Source of the DNA: Photorhabdus thracensis
GTDB taxonomy: Bacteria > Pseudomonadota > Gammaproteobacteria > Enterobacterales > Enterobacteriaceae
Direction: 5' to 3'
Assembly: GCF_001010285.1 (NCBI RefSeq)
Contig: NZ_CP011104.1
Span: forward strand, 310,001 to 374,000
Length of the DNA: 64,000 nucleotides
In this document: positions 10,745-20,886 of the stretch, in pieces
Position numbering within the stretch: the first letter of the stretch is position 1
Layout of the letters: every line of letters starts with the position of its first letter
The notes under the pieces: generated by a model
Databases searched by the model: none
Told to the model about the DNA's origin: nothing
The model's input: the letters and a program-made list of their open reading frames with translations, nothing else
Position numbers and translations under genes: made by a program

Positions 10745-11823
10745 CTGCTTACTACCTCAACGAATCTATTGGATATTTGAAAACGGTTATTCCCAGCAAC
10801 CATCACAAATGTTTTTCTTTTATTTTTCAGAAAAATAACAACGGGCATACCTGGCATCAAAAGATACTCCAGCAATATTTTCCCTCAGCTGTTGGATGTA
10901 ATAGCCCGGTTACATCCGCATAATTAACAATTTTGCAACGATAATTTTCCTGATAACGGAATAAATGGTTCATCAAATGAACCGAAATAAGGCATTCCAT
11001 TTTCTTCCTGTTTTTTAGATAAGCGTCTTTGATCTACGGCAATTTTTTATTAACCGACGCTGAATTCCACAACTAAATAAAAATGGATCTATTGAATATA
11101 TCTACTGGCATGAGCGCTAAATCCTTGCTGTATTTTGTCCATTTAGTATTAATATCCGATTGAAATTATTTCAGATAAAATTAGGTGTTTATAAATATCA
11201 ATAACCTCCAACAACCAAGGAACAAGAAAAAAAACAAAAACATTATTTATCATAATCTTACAACAAATCCATGTATATTTTCCCATATAAAACGTAAACT
11301 GACTTCACTACATCTTATTTTATAATAATCAAATTACACAACTAATGTAAACGCTAATTACATTTAACACCGGAATGAAACAATTTCAAATAAATACTAA
11401 TTTCGTATATATTCCTTTTTAATAATATAAAAATATTATGAATATGAAAATTCATTGGATTTAATACCTTAAATAAACAATATCAAAATAAAAAAATAAC
11501 ATAACTAATTACTTATCCAAATATATATCTGATTTCCATTGATAACATAATGGGTGACATAAAACGCCAGCTTTTCAGCTAATATTTATAAATGGCCAGT
11601 ACTTTAGCCTGATAAATATGAATATAAAAAACGAGCTTATTATAATATTAGGAATATATATCTATTAATTCTGTTAGTTCGGTATAATTTCATGAAAAAA
11701 CTATTACCATTAATGTCAAATTTATTTGTGATACTGTTTGCTTACAGGCTGTACCCTGAATCAATAAAATTGAACTTAAAAAAGCTCACGTGATTATAGA
11801 TGTATGTCTAAAAGGCACACATG
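10745..11823. other. AT-rich intergenic region upstream of the NRPS
   Basis: About 1.1 kb with no convincing coding sequence on either strand. It is far richer in A and T than the NRPS gene and must contain the NRPS promoter, reading left. I could not single out a hexamer pair because TATAAT-like words are everywhere. Confidence 0.6.
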
Positions 11824-11851
11824 TTGACGTTAATTATTGATATGCCATAAT
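11824..11851 (+). promoter_or_regulatory. Sigma-70-type promoter of the RHH-GNAT toxin-antitoxin operon
   Basis: TTGACG at 11824-11829 and CATAAT at 11846-11851 are separated by 16 bases. The pair lies about 100 bases upstream of the antitoxin start, just before an inverted repeat. Confidence 0.6.
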
Positions 11852-11858
11852 GGCACCT

Positions 11859-11877
11859 GATCGCAATAACAGCGATC
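11859..11877. promoter_or_regulatory. Inverted repeat, likely antitoxin operator
   Basis: GATCGC (11859-11864) and GCGATC (11872-11877) form a perfect 6-bp inverted repeat with a 7-base spacer, placed at about the expected transcription start. RHH antitoxins of the TacA group bind palindromes at their own promoter, so autorepression is the natural reading; the binding itself is inferred. Confidence 0.5.
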
Positions 11878-11948
11878 TTTACCAAAGAAGGTGAAGCACA
11901 CCGCTTCCGTTCTTTCTATCTATAAGACCTGAAAACTTAGGTGAAATA

Positions 11949-12242
11949 ATGACTTCTCATGCAGAACGTAAAGAAGCCCGTTTGGTTGCACGAATCTCTA
12001 CAGAGATTCAAGAAATCATACAAAGGGCAGCTGATTACTCCGGTACAACCATTTCACAATTCCTTATCGAATCAGCGATGGAGAAAGCACGTAATGTGAT
12101 TGAACGGACCGAAACATTACACCTCTCAATGGCAGGTGCTGATGCATTGTTTGCAGCTTTAGAAAATCCGCCAAAAGCAAATAATAAGTTGCTCAAAGCA
12201 GCGAAGCACTACAAGGAAACGGTGAATGTCAATAATCATTGA
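11949..12242 (+). CDS. DUF1778 ribbon-helix-helix antitoxin (TacA-like)
   Basis: A 97-residue protein of the DUF1778 family, the DNA-binding antitoxins paired with GNAT acetyltransferase toxins. The N-terminal half (RKEARLVARISTEIQEIIQRAAD, then SGTTISQFLIESAMEKA) shows the strand-helix-helix pattern of an RHH domain that would bind the operator at 11859-11877. The C-terminal part (residues about 65-97) would wrap the toxin. The last 17 bases overlap the toxin gene, the usual coupled arrangement. The region around it, between NRPS and T6SS cargo, is accessory, so a role in island maintenance or stress tolerance is plausible. Family assignment is firm; the regulatory role is inferred from the family. 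Confidence 0.9.
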   Translation: MTSHAERKEARLVARISTEIQEIIQRAADYSGTTISQFLIESAMEKARNVIERTETLHLSMAGADALFAALENPPKANNKLLKAAKHYKETVNVNNH

Positions 12243-12741
12243 AGAGGTAACTCAGCAACATAACCGCAAAACTTTTGATTGCGGCATAGCTGAATTGAAT
12301 CAGTTTCTACAACAACAAGCCCGGCAGAAAACCGTAAAGCACATATCAAAAACTTATGTGGCCTGCCGGGATTCTGCGCCTGCGACAATCATGGGTTATC
12401 ACACCCTCACCGGATATTCTGTGACAACGCCACCTGCTCACAAAGATTACAAAAACTATCCCCACCCACTCAGTGCTGTAAAATTAGCCCGTCTTGCGGT
12501 GGATCATTCACAACAAGGACAAGGTTTAGGTGAGCGGTTATTGATTGATGCTATATATCGAACGGCATTGGTTGCACAACAAATTTCGGCCATTGGGCTA
12601 TTTGTCGATCCTATGTCCGCACAAGTCGTTCCCTTTTATCAACAGTATGACTTTTTACCGGCTGATCCCAGCGATCATTCTCGCCTTGAAATGTGGCTTC
12701 CAATTCAAACCTGTATAGAGATTGCCAACACCTTACCGTAA
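12226..12741 (+). CDS. GNAT acetyltransferase toxin (TacT-like)
   Basis: A 171-residue GNAT-fold protein. Family members acetylate the amino group of charged tRNAs and block translation. The acetyl-CoA loop is visible as QQGQGLGERLL (residues about 98-108), preceded by the strand AVKLARLAVD and followed by the conserved tail containing IGLFVDPMSAQVVPFYQQYDF. Length fits the family (about 160-175). The ATG at 12226 overlaps the antitoxin end by 17 bases, indicating translational coupling. No truncation is seen, so the toxin is probably active and held by the upstream antitoxin. Confidence 0.9.
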   Translation: MSIIIEEVTQQHNRKTFDCGIAELNQFLQQQARQKTVKHISKTYVACRDSAPATIMGYHTLTGYSVTTPPAHKDYKNYPHPLSAVKLARLAVDHSQQGQGLGERLLIDAIYRTALVAQQISAIGLFVDPMSAQVVPFYQQYDFLPADPSDHSRLEMWLPIQTCIEIANTLP

Positions 12742-13507
12742 ACTGAACTGCGCCAAAGTTCAGCACTTCGCTCAGGCCGATATTGATAAAGTCTGGACGG
12801 CGATTGCGTTGGTTAGGTAACTTCAATACGGATGTCAGACAGGATAAAGAGCCCGGACTTGTTCCCCTCAATATCTGCCACGTGATCCGCAATTCCCGCT
12901 GGAAAGGCTAAGTGCCCTGCTGTGGCAGCTGGAGGATAACCTGCTATTCAAATGTAGGTTATCCATTTTGAAGCGGTATTCTATCCATCTTCCCTCTAAT
13001 CTTAAACGTTCGCTTCACTTTCAGAGAATTTAGGGGGAAAATTCCGCCGTTTTGTTAAATTGATATTCAGGTTTTCTCGTTTTTCCTGTATTTGATTTTT
13101 CAGGTTTAAAACCAGAGAGGGTAATAGATATACCAATGGTATTAAAATCAAAGCTCATTTTTTTAATCATTTTTAATATTGCCAAATGCTATTTTTTACT
13201 ATGCGGTTAATCCTGTTAATTGTTTTAATCTAATTTCATGTTTTGTTATTTGGTTAACTCTGTCACCTTATTAATCAATTTAAAATCCGTTTTTCATGAT
13301 GTTTTCTCTTTCTGGATTAGTATAATATTGAATTTTTCACTCGCTTTTAAAAAGCGTTAATCAATATTTTTTACCTTTGATGATTAAAGTTTTTACCTAT
13401 TTTTTCTGATTAAAACAGAATGCCGGATAAAGAAAATGACACTTTTTCAACAATCTTAAGTGTATGCCATAATCATTTAAAAGCACGAATATAGAAAGAT
13501 TAAAATT
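12742..13507. other. Non-coding spacer between the toxin-antitoxin pair and the T6SS module
   Basis: No supported gene. A small hairpin (CTGAACT at 12743-12749 pairing with AGTTCAG at 12757-12763) follows the toxin stop but lacks a T-run. Bases about 12760-12960 are less AT-rich than the rest and may be old coding debris; I did not recognise it. The remainder is AT-rich. Confidence 0.5.
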
Positions 13508-14010
13508 TTTATATCAAGGGCTGATTTAATTCAGTAAATACAAATTTTCAAAAGAAGAGTTAATGGCTTTTAATCGAAAATTATTAACCGTTAAAAGAGA
13601 GCTGAAAAGAAATCCATGCGTAAAAAATATTATCCGAATAGACGGGTATTTAAGTGCTTTCTCACCGGTTATTTTATGAATAAAACCCTAAAGATAATGC
13701 AATAAAAAAGGGATAAAACGGTTAATCTGGCAGGATTTAAGTTCTGAAACAGGAGGTGATTATCGGAAAAACAGAAAGAGGTGTTTTTATATTATCAGGT
13801 TATTTATTTGCTGATTTATGAAGAAAAAACAAAGGGGGATGACTTATTAAAACTGCGGGTAAGACAGCGTCAGTAAAGATAAACAGTGGGTATGATGAGT
13901 ATTCGTTAGACGTAAAACATGATAAGCCAATGATGATTAAACTTAATAAAAAGCAGGCGTTAAAAGGGGTAAAAAAACGGTTAAAACTTTATACCGATTA
14001 ACATTATCAG
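13508..14010 (+). mobile_element. Decayed IS30-family element (left copy)
   Basis: Reading the plus strand in broken frames gives pieces collinear with the IS30 transposase at 61546: RELKRN near 13597, IKRLIWQDLS near 13713-13740 (against IKRLIWKDLS), then YLLIYEEKTKGDDL near 13800 (against YRLIYQDKIEGGDL), and a Lys-rich piece near 13940. The bases around 13511-13545 also resemble the left end of that element near 61455. Stops and deletions throughout show it is dead. Confidence 0.7.
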
Positions 14011-14092
14011 TTAAAAAAATGAATGTTAATCACAGCTTAAAACCTGCCTTAGTTTTGTGGGTATTTCAATTAAGGGCCCTGGAGTTTGATAT

Positions 14093-14365
14093 TTATGACC
14101 GGACCTTTAATCGACAAGCTCCAGTCTGGCAACCACACTTAACAAGGTGTCCCTCCAGTGCGACGGGTATTCCCTGTATATTGAATAAGTTGGAGCCTTC
14201 CGCAATAGCGCCAGTTTGTTTACAGGCGGGACAAAATACCGGGTCACCTTTACGGGCAACCTCCAATTGTTGATTTACCAAACCGGAACCATTAAGAACA
14301 TTTCCGCCGGTTGTTGTGGTATCACCTTTAAGGATAATTTTTTTTCTTTCCACTACACTTCGCAT
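14093..14365 (-). CDS. PAAR-domain protein (T6SS spike tip), left copy
   Basis: A 90-residue PAAR protein. PAAR proteins cap the VgrG trimer, sharpen the type VI spike and help load cargo. The pattern GDPVFCPAC, a middle GIPVALEGH and C-terminal VKCGCQTG gives the Cys/His positions that hold the metal ion. It consists of the PAAR fold only, with no effector extension, so the toxic activity sits in the separate VRR-NUC gene upstream. Start ATG at 14365 has GGAG inside the end of the preceding immunity gene, three bases away, so the genes are coupled. The protein is identical to the copy at 21686-21958. Confidence 0.9.
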   Translation of the reverse strand: MRSVVERKKIILKGDTTTTGGNVLNGSGLVNQQLEVARKGDPVFCPACKQTGAIAEGSNLFNIQGIPVALEGHLVKCGCQTGACRLKVRS

Positions 14366-14368
14366 TAT

Positions 14369-15514
14369 TTACTCCGTTATATTTTCCGCTTCTCGTATTA
14401 AATGCCAGATTGTTGTGCCCGACTCCGCGCCCTGAATATCAAAAGCCATCGCGCCCTGAGCAAAGAAATACTGCTTGTCAGGGATGCTGTCGGTTCGCCA
14501 GAATCCGCTGACAAGAGCCGGATGGCCTCCCTTCAAAGGGGTCACATGCAGAGGGCCACGGTCGTAGCGGGCATACCAGGCCAGGGTGGAAGTCTCATCA
14601 AAATGACCGGCACCATAAAAGTGAAGAGAATGACCTTCACGGGGGATCACCCGTATCGGACGTATCAGCTGGTTAATGGCAAAATAACTCTCCGGCACGC
14701 TGCCCGGCAGTGGTGTCAAGTCCGGGTATTGACCGGCCCGGATAATCAGACCATCCCGGTAGGGACTAATCACCACATCCGGGTAGCGTGCCAGCGTTTT
14801 ACGTATCCAAATTTCCCCACCTAGACGGTTGACAAAGCGTTTGGATAGCAGGGTGATCCAGTTAACGCCACGGACGGAATGTTCATACTGTAATTTGGCT
14901 GTATGCACCGCAGAATTAACTTGTAATGCAGAGTAACGTTGCGCTAGTTGGTACTCTAAAGGAAAGTAATCGTAGAAGTCGTTGGGTAAGACCAGACAGT
15001 AACCACAATCCCCACTGTCAGGCTCAAGCTGTTCACACAGAAAATTCAGCCAGTCCATAAAGCGAGCCATGCCCTCTTGTTCCTTTAGATAATCCCAAGG
15101 CAACACTAGACTGAGGTATGAACTACTGTTATCACCATTAGCTTCATCGGAATCCAGATAACGCATCAGGTAATGAGGTGCCTCATCTTCATTTTTAGCA
15201 TCACTGACCACCCAACCACAAGGTTGGTTTTTTTTCTGATTAAGAATGCCTTCTTCCACTTTGGTAATATTTTCCGGTGAATATTTTTTTAGCCCTTTCA
15301 GCTCATGACGGTGAAAACGCAGATGAGCACCGAACTCTTCGCGAAAACGGCGATAACAGGCCAGAATATGCTGTTTTTTCTCCTGGGTGTAGCCCTGTTT
15401 AAAAAACAGGGTAATCGAGATACCCAGACGAGAAACAGTCAGCCCCTCGCCATTGGTAAAAGTAAAATCGGCCAGTTGTGATTTTAGCCGGGAAAAATAA
15501 TCCGAAGTTTCCAT
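14369..15514 (-). CDS. DUF3396-type immunity protein, second of pair (left module)
   Basis: A 381-residue protein of the DUF3396 (type VI immunity) family, which accompanies VRR-NUC effectors and would protect the producer from nuclease attack. I place the start at the ATG complementary to 15512-15514 (METSDYFSRL), because GGAGAG lies just upstream and the paralogue starts identically; an ATG five codons earlier (15529) is less likely. No signal peptide or membrane segment is evident, fitting a cytoplasmic antidote. It is a close paralogue of the adjacent 15551-16696 gene, with a perfectly shared 165-bp tract (14933-15097), suggesting gene conversion. Its C-terminal half instead matches 21962-23107. 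Confidence 0.85.
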   Translation of the reverse strand: METSDYFSRLKSQLADFTFTNGEGLTVSRLGISITLFFKQGYTQEKKQHILACYRRFREEFGAHLRFHRHELKGLKKYSPENITKVEEGILNQKKNQPCGWVVSDAKNEDEAPHYLMRYLDSDEANGDNSSSYLSLVLPWDYLKEQEGMARFMDWLNFLCEQLEPDSGDCGYCLVLPNDFYDYFPLEYQLAQRYSALQVNSAVHTAKLQYEHSVRGVNWITLLSKRFVNRLGGEIWIRKTLARYPDVVISPYRDGLIIRAGQYPDLTPLPGSVPESYFAINQLIRPIRVIPREGHSLHFYGAGHFDETSTLAWYARYDRGPLHVTPLKGGHPALVSGFWRTDSIPDKQYFFAQGAMAFDIQGAESGTTIWHLIREAENITE

Positions 15515-15550
15515 ATTCTCTCCGTTCATGATGAGGCAGTGGATAATCTG

Positions 15551-16696
15551 TTATTCCCACATATTTGCTGCTTCCCGTATCAGATGCCAGACCGTTGTGC
15601 CCGTTTCTGCACCTTCAACATCAAAAGCTATCGCCCCCTGAGCAAAGAAGTACTGCTTGCCCGGCAGACTATCGGTTCGCCAAATTCCGCTGACCAGTGC
15701 GGGATGGTCACCTCTCAGAGGGGTCACATGCAGCGGACCCCGGTCATAGCGGGCATACCAGGCCAGTGTGGAAGTTGAATTAAAATGTCCTTCACCATAA
15801 AAATGCAGAGAATGGCCTTCACGGGGGATCACCCGTATCGGGCGTATCAGCTGGTTAATGGCAAAATAACTCGCCGGGACACTGCCCGGTAGTGGTGTTA
15901 GATCCGGGTATTGACCAGCCCGGATCATCAGACCATTTCGGTAAGGGCTAATCGCCACATCCGGGTAGCGTGCCAGCGTTTTACGTATCCAAATTTCCCC
16001 ACCCAGTCGTCTTACAAAGCGTTTGGATAGCAGGGTGATCCAATTAATGCCCCGGATAGAATGTTCATACTGTAATTTGGCTGTATGTACCGCAGAATTA
16101 ACTTGTAATGCAGGGTAACGTTGCGCTAGTTGGTACTCTAAAGGAAAGTAATCGTAGAAGTCGTTGGGTAAGACCAGACAGTAACCACAATCCCCACTGT
16201 CAGGCTCAAGCTGTTCACACAGAAAATTCAGCCAGTCCATAAAGCGAGCCATGCCCTCTTGTTCCTTTAGATAATCCCAGGGCAGCACCAGACTCAGGTA
16301 GGAGCTGTCATCGTCACCATCAGCTTCATTGGAATCCAGGTAATGCATCAGATAGCGGGGAGCTTCATAGAGATTTTTGGCGTCACTAACATCCCAGCCA
16401 GAAAATTGGTTTTTTTTCTGATTAAGGATTCCTTCTTCCACTTTGGTAATATTTTCCGGTGAATATTTTTTAAGCCCTTTCAGCTCATGACGGTGAAAAC
16501 GCAGGTGAGTACCAAATTCTTCACGGAAGCGGCGATAGCAGGTCAGAATGCGTTGCTTTTTCTCCTGCGTGTAACCCTGTTTAAAAAACAGGGTAATTGA
16601 GATACCCAGACGGGAAACAGTCAGCCCATCGCCATTGAGGAAGGTAAACGCGGCCAGTTGTGATCTCAACTGGGAAAAATAATCCAAAGTCTCCAT
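15551..16696 (-). CDS. DUF3396-type immunity protein, first of pair (left module)
   Basis: A 381-residue DUF3396-type protein, start METLDYFSQL with GGAG upstream. It directly follows the nuclease effector gene (16-base gap), the position expected of the cognate immunity gene. Members bind the VRR-NUC domain and occlude its active site; that mechanism is family knowledge, not visible here. Compared with its module-2 counterpart (23144-24289) the N- and C-terminal thirds are very similar, while the middle (for example IWIRKTLARYPDV against YWIRTMLARYPDV) follows the neighbouring paralogue of its own module, a mosaic pattern. Confidence 0.86.
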   Translation of the reverse strand: METLDYFSQLRSQLAAFTFLNGDGLTVSRLGISITLFFKQGYTQEKKQRILTCYRRFREEFGTHLRFHRHELKGLKKYSPENITKVEEGILNQKKNQFSGWDVSDAKNLYEAPRYLMHYLDSNEADGDDDSSYLSLVLPWDYLKEQEGMARFMDWLNFLCEQLEPDSGDCGYCLVLPNDFYDYFPLEYQLAQRYPALQVNSAVHTAKLQYEHSIRGINWITLLSKRFVRRLGGEIWIRKTLARYPDVAISPYRNGLMIRAGQYPDLTPLPGSVPASYFAINQLIRPIRVIPREGHSLHFYGEGHFNSTSTLAWYARYDRGPLHVTPLRGDHPALVSGIWRTDSLPGKQYFFAQGAIAFDVEGAETGTTVWHLIREAANMWE

Positions 16697-16711
16697 ATTT
16701 CTCTCCTTTCA

Positions 16712-18070
16712 TTATGAGGCGGTGGCGAATGTCACACTCGCCAATATTGCCAGGACAGCCGCTAATGCTGCGGCGCTGACTGCTGCTGCGGCAGCTAAAA
16801 TTTCCACCAGTGCAATCAGCGCGGCAGCGACGGCAAGGGTGACGAGGATAACAACGGCAACTTCGGCAACAATCACCACCACTTCCAGCATGCCTTCCCC
16901 CACTTCTTTCAATATTTGCATCCAGCTAATGTTTTTCAGCTCTTCCAGGGTGATATCTGAGCCCTGTTGCACAGTTTGCCACCGGGCTTTTATCTCACTC
17001 TCCGTCCAGGTCACGATTTTCCCGGTTTGTTCATTAACCCAGGAAAACGCGTAGCTGACCTGATGGCTTATCGGGTCAACAATTTCTTCACACACCCACT
17101 TGCCGGCTTGATTGAGCCACGCATCAAACTGGGCAAGGAGCTCCCGGGTACTGTCGCGGACATAATTCAATCCATTTTCGGCCAGACCAGCCACCTCCTG
17201 CCCGAGGACAACCCAGTCTTCATAGCTGGGTAAAAAAGACCAGGGAGAAGTGCTGAGAAGCGGGAGTTTTTTTGTCAGCGGCTGAGGAATGGTCCCCGGC
17301 ACACCCTCTTCGGGCGGGATGGGTAAAGCTTCATCATCAGGAGGAGAACCGGGCCGCAGCGGGGCCAGCGGTATCGGATTTTTATAGTGTTGTGAGCCGG
17401 GTTGGTAATGTTTTCGCCATGCCTCATCATACTGTTTTTGCTCTTCTGTGCGGCTATCATCGACACGCATCACACCAAAACGGTCTTCGGTTGCAATCTG
17501 AATGTAATCAGTTTGTTGCCCTTTACTGAGGGAATCCCCCGGAAATTTAACCTCAATCAACATTTTCAGATTATCAGGGTGCACAGAACCATCGAAGTAG
17601 GTGGCATTTCTGCCCGGCCAACGGAGTGCTTCATCCTTAACCAGAATAATATCGGGGCGGCGAATACGTTTAACACCAAATTTCTCCCCGTCGTCGACAG
17701 AAGGCCGGGCAAACGGATTACTGGATTGTGGTAAATTATCACCATAATGTTGCTTCGAGACTTGACTGGTTGCCAGCATGGGGAGAGGAACATCCTTCTT
17801 CCCTCGGATAGCAAACACCACTTCCGCTTTATAGGGCCACAGGAAGTCATGTTTAAGCTCCTCAACCTTAATCAATCCACTCATAATGACTTGATTAAGA
17901 AAGCGAATAGCCCCCAGTTTGGTGATAATCATTGCCGGCAGACGCAGGGCGTATTCAGCTTTTCTCGCCAGATAACAGGGATCTTCATCGGCGGGAAAGA
18001 CGCCGATTTCCATCGTGCAGGTGATTGATGTGACGGCAGGGCACATCTTGCCGCTGTTGGATATTGCCAT
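16712..18070 (-). CDS. VRR-NUC nuclease effector of the T6SS (TseV-like), left copy
   Basis: A 452-residue protein encoded one base after vgrG and followed by two immunity genes, the layout of a type VI antibacterial effector. Residues about 135-200 form a VRR-NUC/PD-(D/E)xK core: RRPD with Asp140, then LIEVK with Glu173 and Lys175. Such effectors cleave structured DNA in the recipient cytosol. The first 125 residues are unassigned and contain no PAAR fold. Residues 225-265 are Pro-rich, residues about 285-390 contain several Trp, and the last 60 or so are very hydrophobic and Ala/Val-rich, possibly one or two membrane helices. This C-terminal hydrophobic tail is unusual. It differs from the copy at 24305-25666 mainly around the nuclease core and linker. 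Confidence 0.85.
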   Translation of the reverse strand: MAISNSGKMCPAVTSITCTMEIGVFPADEDPCYLARKAEYALRLPAMIITKLGAIRFLNQVIMSGLIKVEELKHDFLWPYKAEVVFAIRGKKDVPLPMLATSQVSKQHYGDNLPQSSNPFARPSVDDGEKFGVKRIRRPDIILVKDEALRWPGRNATYFDGSVHPDNLKMLIEVKFPGDSLSKGQQTDYIQIATEDRFGVMRVDDSRTEEQKQYDEAWRKHYQPGSQHYKNPIPLAPLRPGSPPDDEALPIPPEEGVPGTIPQPLTKKLPLLSTSPWSFLPSYEDWVVLGQEVAGLAENGLNYVRDSTRELLAQFDAWLNQAGKWVCEEIVDPISHQVSYAFSWVNEQTGKIVTWTESEIKARWQTVQQGSDITLEELKNISWMQILKEVGEGMLEVVVIVAEVAVVILVTLAVAAALIALVEILAAAAAVSAAALAAVLAILASVTFATAS

Positions 18071-18072
18071 AC

Positions 18073-20188
18073 TTACTCCTCCATAAATTCCATAACATAC
18101 TCTACGGGCGCGTTATCACTGACCTCGTATACGGTTTTCTTCGGCTTGGGTGTTGCTTGCGGTGAATTCAGTTGCAGATTTTCCTCTGCCGCACTCTGCA
18201 CGGTCATCGTTCTGCCCAGCACGTCAGTTTTACCCGGGATGACCTGACCATCGCCAGTGGTGATGGTATAGCGGGTATTCACCAGCGGTTTATCGCTTTG
18301 CTCACTTCGCAGGGTATAGCGGGCTGAATAATCAAACAGCGCACCGGCGGATTTCTTGCCGGTGATGTGGTCGGTCATAGTGATGCTGACGCCCTCAATA
18401 CGGATATTCCCCATGGGATCAATGACTATCTGTCCGCCTGCGTTCCCAATGGTGATTTGCCCGCTGTCAGAGTGCAGCGAGATATGTTTACCCACGGTAA
18501 TTTGCTGGTTATCGGCGACGTTCAATTGATGACTTTTACTAATGGAAATAGCTTGCTGACCTTTAATGGTCACCGTTTGATTTTGACCGACTTCCAGCGT
18601 CTGGCAGCCCTGCACGGCTTCGTCATCATCGTTTTTAATTATCGCAGTGCGGTTATGCTTAACGTCTGTTTTCTGGTCATGGCCTATCTGCGTGGTTTTA
18701 TCCCAGAGAACCTGGGTATTCATATTCCGCTGAGCATGAATAAACACTTCCTCGCTGCCTTTGGCATCCTCAAAGCGCAGCTCATTAAATCCCTGGCCCC
18801 GGTGGGTGCGGGTTTTAAAGGTGGTTCGGGTTTTCTCCGCCGGTAAATCAAGCGGCGGGCGGTTGAGGCCGTTGTAGGTACAGCCCGTCACAATCGGGCG
18901 GTCAATATCACCATTCAGATAGCTGACTATCACCTCCTGCCCGACGCGGGGTATCGCCATAAAACCGAAACCGTTGCCGTTCCAGCCCTGTGCGACCCGT
19001 ACCCAGCAGGAAGCAAGGTCGTCCGCTTCATCGTAACGGTTCCAATGGAAGTGGATACGTATCTCGCCGTGTTTGTTCACATAAATCTCTTCGCTGCCCG
19101 CCCCGACCACCGTAGCGACTTCATCACCGTCCGCCAGCGGTTTGTAGCGGTAAGGTGGCCGCCAGTCCTGTCGCCCTGGAATAAAGGTGACATCGTTTGT
19201 CAGTGTTGTTCCTTCGCCACCGTCGTTTGACGGCGATAGGCTGCCGCCCATAATGAGTGACAGACAACACCTGCCAGCGGTCATTCATCGTTTCTATTGG
19301 ATGGGATTGCAGCGTAAAAATTCTACCCGGACGAAGCCGGATACAGTTGGTTTGGGCTGTGCCGACTTTGCTGTAGTTTTGTAACTGCTCTAACCGCAGT
19401 TGGGTAAACGGTTTTCCTTCCGCATCCCACTGAAAACGCCCGTAGCTTTCAAATACCGAACCGTACCCACGATTGTCGGCTGTCTTCCGGTGTTCGAGCG
19501 AATATTTGGGGTTAAGAAAGTTATAGTCTTTCTGGACAGTGCCATTCGGGCACAGGTATTCGCCATAGCTCCACTGGTATGCCGTGGTATCGGTATCGTC
19601 CGTTTCAGGATGCGTATTGTAAGTAAGATCGATATCCGCCCGCATGCCCAGGTGGCAATCACAGAACAACATCTGTACTTCATCAAACCAGAAAGCAATG
19701 CCCTCTTCCGCCGCCAGCCGGCACCAGAAGTCATAGTCTGATTCCCGTTTTTGCGTGGTGTATTCCCGTTCAGCATGGCGTTTATAGGGCGTATCACGGA
19801 CAAATAAAATACGATGCTCTTTAAGCAATTGCGCCAGGATTTCCGGTACAGATTGTCGATGGAAGATACGGCTATTCTGATTCAGCGTCATTAGCCACAT
19901 GGGAGGGCGAATGGTGAAGGTATAAAAAGTACGACGGCCATCGGTATTACCCTGTTCAGCGCCGGCGATTAAACCATTAATGGTGCGTTCGGTAACGCCA
20001 TTACGGGTAATGGTCAATGATGCACTGCTCCCTAATTGGTCATTCAAAGGAATATCATCACGTGAGCTAACCCCCTTTAACGTCAGGCTATAAAGCTGTG
20101 ACAGCTCTTCCTGCAAGGTAAATTGCGATACCTGAAAGGTTGTTTGGGGCAATGCGCCAATTTGGCAGGTGAAAACTAATCCATCCAT
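18073..20188 (-). pseudogene. vgrG: vgrG (T6SS spike), frameshifted left copy
   Basis: Same gene as the intact 25669-27783, starting at the ATG complementary to 20186-20188. One extra C at 19231 (TTTGACGGCG here against TTTGAGGCG in the other copy) shifts the frame about 320 codons in, just after THYGRQPIA. The N-terminal gp27-like part is then read into a stop at 19124, while the gp5-like needle and C-terminal tail (from about 19230 to 18073) stay open in the other frame without a proper start. The rest is almost identical to the intact copy, so the lesion is recent, or could be a sequencing error. If real, this module depends on the other vgrG. Confidence 0.88.
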
Positions 20189-20886
20189 ATTTGAAACCTT
20201 ACATAATTGAACCCTAATTCTGAAACGGGGATAACACAAGCAGCCATTAAACGCATAATCACGTTCAGCTCTTTTAAATAGCGTCGTGCCGCGCTTCTTC
20301 ATATTATCGAGCCGGTATTTCAACTTTATAGCTCTGAATACAAAAACAGTTCCAGCCTGTTCCGCAGTAAAAAAATGAAAGCGGGGAACACTCATCACTT
20401 AATACGTGGCGTTTGAGAGCACAATAAACCGTTTCCAGCTGAGTAGTGTGGAAATAAATAACAGGGAATTTCGTCCTCTGAATTTTATGACCACAAGATC
20501 ACGATATTTATCATATAAACATGACAAGAATGTGATTAATATCACATAAAATGGCTAATTAATCGCTATCCATCGTGTGGAATGAATAAAAATTGCCGTA
20601 AGTTTTTGCTTAATACGGGGGGAATCTAAAACCTCAAAAGCGTCAGGATATCAATCAGGTATATTTGGGCTGACGATATATGCTTTGAGTGTTTCTATTT
20701 TAATTTACTGACCGTATTGACGTAAGCTGCGTAGGGATTTCTAACACTCTATTTAGTTCTTCACAATAGATGATTTCTGTATTTAGACTGACTCAATAAC
20801 AGAAAAAGCAGTATTCATTATTTCCTCACGGGTTTATCAATACCAATTCTTTGTTAATTACCCAGTGAAAAAAAATAGACAACTAA
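20189..20886. other. Upstream region of the left vgrG
   Basis: About 700 bases with no supported gene. It should hold the module promoter, reading left, and contains a perfect CRP-like palindrome at 20531-20546. It matches 27784-28470 but is visibly more diverged than the vgrG coding sequences are. Confidence 0.6.
20531..20546. promoter_or_regulatory. CRP-like site upstream of left vgrG
   Basis: TGTGATTAATATCACA fits the TGTGA-N6-TCACA core of the CRP consensus perfectly, with A-rich flanks. It lies about 345 bases before the vgrG start and is conserved in the other module. Confidence 0.55.

Noticed and set aside
12742-12763. Hairpin after the GNAT toxin gene as a terminator
   Set aside because: The stem has 7 bp with no T-run behind it.
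16722-17054. Ala/Thr-rich 110-residue plus-strand frame
   Set aside because: It is the antisense reading of the hydrophobic C-terminal tail of the VRR-NUC effector.
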